From Camillea tinctor (Eukaryota; Ascomycota; Sordariomycetes; Xylariales; Xylariaceae): a DNA stretch of 64,000 nucleotides. The notes under the pieces are model-generated. The model ran no database searches. It was not told the origin of the DNA and saw only the letters and a list, made by a program, of their open reading frames with translations. This document shows positions 60,458 through 64,000 of the stretch, in pieces. Positions within the stretch are counted from its first letter, which is position 1. Every line of letters starts with the position of its first letter. Location: positions 310,001 to 374,000 of the forward strand of contig MU394053.1 in assembly GCA_022578605.1 (NCBI GenBank). Direction: 5' to 3'. A program made the translations under genes and the position numbers.

Positions 60458-62522
60458 ATGGACCAAGCCGTGTCCATCTAACATAGCAGAGACCTTGATC
60501 CACTCGATCATGGTGAGCTCTGTCTTCTATCCCTCGACGGCGGCGGAGTCCGTGGATTGTCCGCTCTGTATATCCTAAAACGCCTCATGACGCGCCTAAA
60601 CCACGAGCGTGCATTATCTAATCACCCACCCGTGAAGCCATGCGAAGTGTTCGATCTCATGGGTGGCACGAGTACAGGAGGGTAAGTATAATAACACTGA
60701 ACATATCGATATACTTCAATAATTTGACTGACAATACAGTCATATCGCAATAATGCTCGGTCGGCTCGAAATGGATGTGGATGAATGTATCACAATGTAT
60801 AGCGACCTTATAGAATCTGTCTTCGGAGAGAAACAGAGTTGACTCCCGATCAACTGGAGGGGTAAAAGCAAGCCACGGTTCAAGTCGGAAAGACTTGAGA
60901 AAGCTGTCGATAAGGCAGCTACTAGCCAGGGGTCCAAGGGCGGAGGTCTCTTTAACAATAGAAAGGATCGTAAATGTCGAGTGTAAGTATCCCATAAAGT
61001 ATGATTGGATAGTTCTAATGAGACCAGCTTCGTTTGCACTATCGCGCACGAGACTAAGGAGATTGTTCGCCTAAGAAGCTACAGCTTGCCCGGTAAACTC
61101 GATATTCCTGCGACCATTTCCCAAGCTGCACTTGCGACGTCCGCCGCAACGACATTCTTTGAGCCCGTTAATATCGGAGCGCGCAAATTTGCTGATGGCG
61201 CCTTGGGCACAAATAACCCGGTATACGAGGTGGAATGAGAAGCTTCAAACATATGGTGTCCCAACACGGCAGACATTAAGCCTCTTGTCAAATGCTTCGT
61301 CTCTATTAGCACTGAAAATCCTAGGAAGAAGGCTATCGAGGATAAGATGCTCAAGTTTCTTTCCAAGACTCTAGTCGAAATTGCAACTCAGGCAGACAAT
61401 ACGGAAAAGAGATTTATAGCGAATTAGCGCTAGCACTTTGATGAAAAGCGATATTTCCGCTTTAATGTCGATCAAGGTCTACAGGAAGTCGGGTTGACTG
61501 AATATAAAGAGCAGGGCATTATAGAGGCAGCGACGGCCAGATACCTTGACCATCTAGCGCAAGAATTTCAAGTACGAGACTGTGTTCAAAACTTGAAACT
61601 GAAGCAGGGTGTGTTCATCCAAGGATATATATGAGATATTCGTTCCCTAAGTTAAATTTTTACAGATATGTCTGGGGCGAGGCTCTCATATACATAGAAC
61701 ATGTCGGTCGGCCCGTGCCTAGTCGGAGCAGACCCTATTCGCTATGCAAGACCTGAAGCAAAGATGTGATGTGTTGCTTAGGCCGTCAAATATGAGGCAG
61801 TTTCACGATAATAAGATTCGAGAAAGGCTACCCGGAATATGTAACTGGATATGGTCATATCCCACCGGTCTTAACTGGTGCAGTACCCCAGAAAATTCAC
61901 CAGTGGTAGATCGCCTGCTCTGCATTTACGGCATCCATGGTTGTGGGAAAACTGTCCTGGCGTCCTCGATGGTAGAGTCATTAAGATGTAGGGGGCACCG
62001 GGTCCTATCTTTCTCTTTCTCGGGTATAGATAACTTAGCGCGGTCATTGTTATGGCAATTGTTGCAAGAGTCACCTTCGAGTGAAGGTTTCGAGATTATG
62101 AAAGGCCTAATGTCAAGCGGGCGGCCCCTGACCTCCGAACTATGGGAAACCTTGAATAGAGTCTCGATATCCAAGCCGGGATTGATATAATGGGTAGTCG
62201 ACGGAGTCGACGAATGCAAAGAGTCTGAAGAGGACATAGAGGCCGGCAAAGAATCCTTCAATCAACTCATCGACCTTCTCACAACCAATAAAGCCACCCA
62301 TACAGCTCTCAGAGGTAGGACGCACGTGCTTAAACTAATCGGCAATACAAATTATACAATCGAAATTGATCCCAGCTTGATCATGCCCGACATTGAAGCA
62401 TTTATCAAGTATGAGGTTGACAAGTATTCTATCTTTCGATCCCCCATAGTAAGAGACCTTGTTACGTCAGAATGACTCAGCAGGCTCTAGTATTTAGTCC
62501 CCTTTTTGGGTTTTATCATTAG

Positions 62523-62561
<39 letters not shown>

Positions 62562-63790
62562 ACGCAGATAGCACAATAAAGACCGTTGTGCCCAGTGTCC
62601 CGTGTGTGGAGGGGGTTATCCCCCACAGACCTCGCATGCAAGACTCTTTGTGACGGCTCGCATGGGATGTTTCTTTGGGTGAAATTAATGGTCCACGACC
62701 TGCGTAGGTCTTCCTCCAAGGCGGAAGTCATTGAAAGATGAAAAAGTCTACCACATGGTCTCCAAACAGCTTATCATTACCTCCTTTCCCAAATTGTGAA
62801 GAAAATGGACAATATCGACCTGAGGTTCATTAGACAGGTTCTCTCATTCGTTATAGCAGCTGGCGAGCCGTTAACGGTCTATGCCCTACAATATGCCCAA
62901 GCGCTGGTGTACCAATCCGATTTGGGAAAGACATCACGAGGATTATCAACTGAAGACTGTATACCGGTAGACATGGCTGGAAAGGTTCTCCGTGTCTGTG
63001 GGAGTCTCATACAAATAACCAATGGGATTGTTTCACTGGTTCATATACCAGCCAAGAATTCTTGACTAGACCAGTAGGAGAGTGGTCTGGTGAAGCTGAT
63101 CATGAAATAACGTGCTTGAGAATCGATCTTGAGGAATCGCATTAAAAAAAATTTTTGGCAAAGTCTGCATCGACGTTTTGTACCAAGAACTTCGCAGATG
63201 TAGCTCCCTGATAGAGAGCTCGTTTGAAATCTCAAGGCTCTACGTTTTCAGGTACTTTTCTAGGTATGCATTGGTAAATTCATATTACCATATCGAGCCA
63301 GCCGGAAGGTTTTCTGTTTGTCTCATTGACAAAATGATCACTTTTCTAAACTATGCAAAAAGGGGCAAATGGTGTTTTCCATATAAAAATGGCTATCTGA
63401 ACCAACTTTGTCAACTATATATAAGCGTCCCATTCGATATAGAGCGTTTGGTGAACGTTCTTGTACAGAAAAAGGAATACAAAAAAAGCAGAAGAATTAT
63501 ACCATAATCAATCCTCAGTCTATAGAAGACTGGCAGGAGGCTGGAGTAAGGACGCTAAAACCCAACCGTTACTAGAGATGGAAAATATTCAGCCAACAAA
63601 AGACCGTTCGTGTACTAAAAACGTATGGACTAGGATCACGGGACAATAAACACCTTCAGGTGTCAATAGATTCTCTGAGAAGTATGATAGATATGGCAGA
63701 TGTCCTCTTACGTCAAGGAAAGTACGTGCAGGTCGAGCAAATAGACATTGAATCCAGAGTATGCCCAAGAAATCCCACCGTCAAGATCCA
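60458..63790 (+). pseudogene. Patatin-NACHT-TPR (NLR-like) pseudogene
   Basis: Domains remain in order. The patatin lipase has LSLDGGGVRGLSALYIL (about 60522), the nucleophile motif GGTSTGG (about 60664, split by an intron) and the DGA motif (about 61195). The NACHT/STAND ATPase has Walker A GIHGCGKT (about 61930) and Walker B WVVDGVDECKE (about 62190). A C-terminal TPR-like segment has SMIDMADVLLRQGKY (about 63680). Fungal proteins of this design are thought to act in non-self recognition and cell death. Here in-frame stops occur at 60479, 60840, 61236, 61425, 61431, 61632, 62188, 62739 and 63063, with frameshifts after about 63120. A solo LTR-like element interrupts it at 62460-62627. Almost all stops can be explained by C-to-T or G-to-A changes, the RIP pattern. 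Two introns still have good splice signals. Confidence 0.88.
62460..62627 (+). mobile_element. Solo LTR-like element, copy 2, inside the NLR-like relic
   Basis: A 168-bp element beginning TGTTACGTCAGAATGACTC and ending GGGGTTATCCCCCACA. It is flanked by the 5-bp direct repeat GACCT (62455-62459 and 62628-62632). It shares ends and interior order with copy 1 at 38235-38430: GACTCAGCAG, CCTTTTTGGGTT, a CT/CA dinucleotide block, GATAGCACAATA and GTGTGTG before the end. It lies within the helical region after the Walker B motif; the NLR-like reading resumes about 5 bases after the right target repeat at HGMFLWVKL. No internal genes of a retrotransposon remain. Confidence 0.8.
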
Positions 63791-64000
63791 CCACCATCAA
63801 CGTGGATATCATTTTCCTTCCCCTCCCCCTTACTACACAAAATGCCAAGTCGCGCGCGATACCTAAGCCGCCTCACCATTCTTGAACCGGTACACTCAGG
63901 CTAGGGAGTTCTCTCGTTCTCGGACATACTACCCCCAAAGTCATATTCGTTACAGGCCTTCTCCTATATTTCCCTACAACCCAACCGTGTCCCGAACGGT
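63791..64000. other. Window end, no feature
   Basis: Past the last recognisable TPR-like segment. Any further repeats of the NLR-like relic would lie beyond or have decayed. Nothing else was recognised. Confidence 0.4.

Overview
The window is genomic DNA of a filamentous ascomycete (Pezizomycotina-type). The evidence is genes broken by many short introns (about 50-130 nt, GTRNGT donors, CTNAC-like branch sites), a Zn2Cys6 transcription factor, a fungal-type P450, MFS carriers, a cAMP-receptor-like GPCR, a polyketide-synthase relic and a degraded patatin-NACHT-TPR (NLR-like) gene. Gene-bearing islands with GC-rich exons alternate with long AT-rich stretches that hold no recognisable gene. The broken genes carry C-to-T and G-to-A changes that create stops, the pattern left by repeat-induced point mutation (RIP). 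RIP itself is inferred, not measured.

Layout. 1-7 kb: a large hydantoinase/oxoprolinase-DUF917 fusion gene (+) and a LanC-like gene (-). 8-12.3 kb: an ankyrin-repeat protein (-), a weakly supported multi-exon gene (-), and an intact Rnl5/DRB0094-type RNA ligase (+) whose start lies head to head with that weak gene. 13.7-16.4 kb: a seven-exon fungal-specific transcription factor (+). 17.2-18.5 kb: the KR-ACP tail of a reducing polyketide synthase (-), broken by a frameshift and by loss of the ACP serine. 18.5-24.8 kb: AT-rich desert. 24.8-28.2 kb: a 2-oxoglutarate/Fe(II) dioxygenase-like gene (+) followed by a striking 3' hairpin, convergent with a coiled-coil gene (-). 28.9-31.4 kb: an eleven-exon, 576-aa MFS carrier of the vacuolar amino-acid/drug type (-). 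33.2-35.0 kb: a four-exon cytochrome P450 (-). 38.2 kb: a solo-LTR-like element. 39.8-41.7 kb: an ACS-family MFS carrier with a 17-nt exon (+). 42.6-43.2 kb: a small secreted cysteine-rich protein with a GC-AG intron (+). 45.7-47.2 kb: an aldehyde dehydrogenase (+). 47.8-49.1 kb: a GC-rich basic protein of unknown function (-). 50.9-52.8 kb: the GPCR (-). 52.8-60.4 kb: desert. 60.5-63.8 kb: the NLR-like pseudogene (+), interrupted by a second copy of the solo-LTR-like element.

The genes do not form one obvious pathway. The transcription factor, PKS relic, MFS carriers, P450 and aldehyde dehydrogenase resemble parts of a decayed secondary-metabolism neighbourhood, but they are spread over about 30 kb and no backbone enzyme is intact, so no cluster is claimed. 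Exon boundaries come from reading-frame continuity, splice motifs and family knowledge. For the long spliced genes the summed exons give whole codon counts, which supports the models. No database search or transcript data was available.
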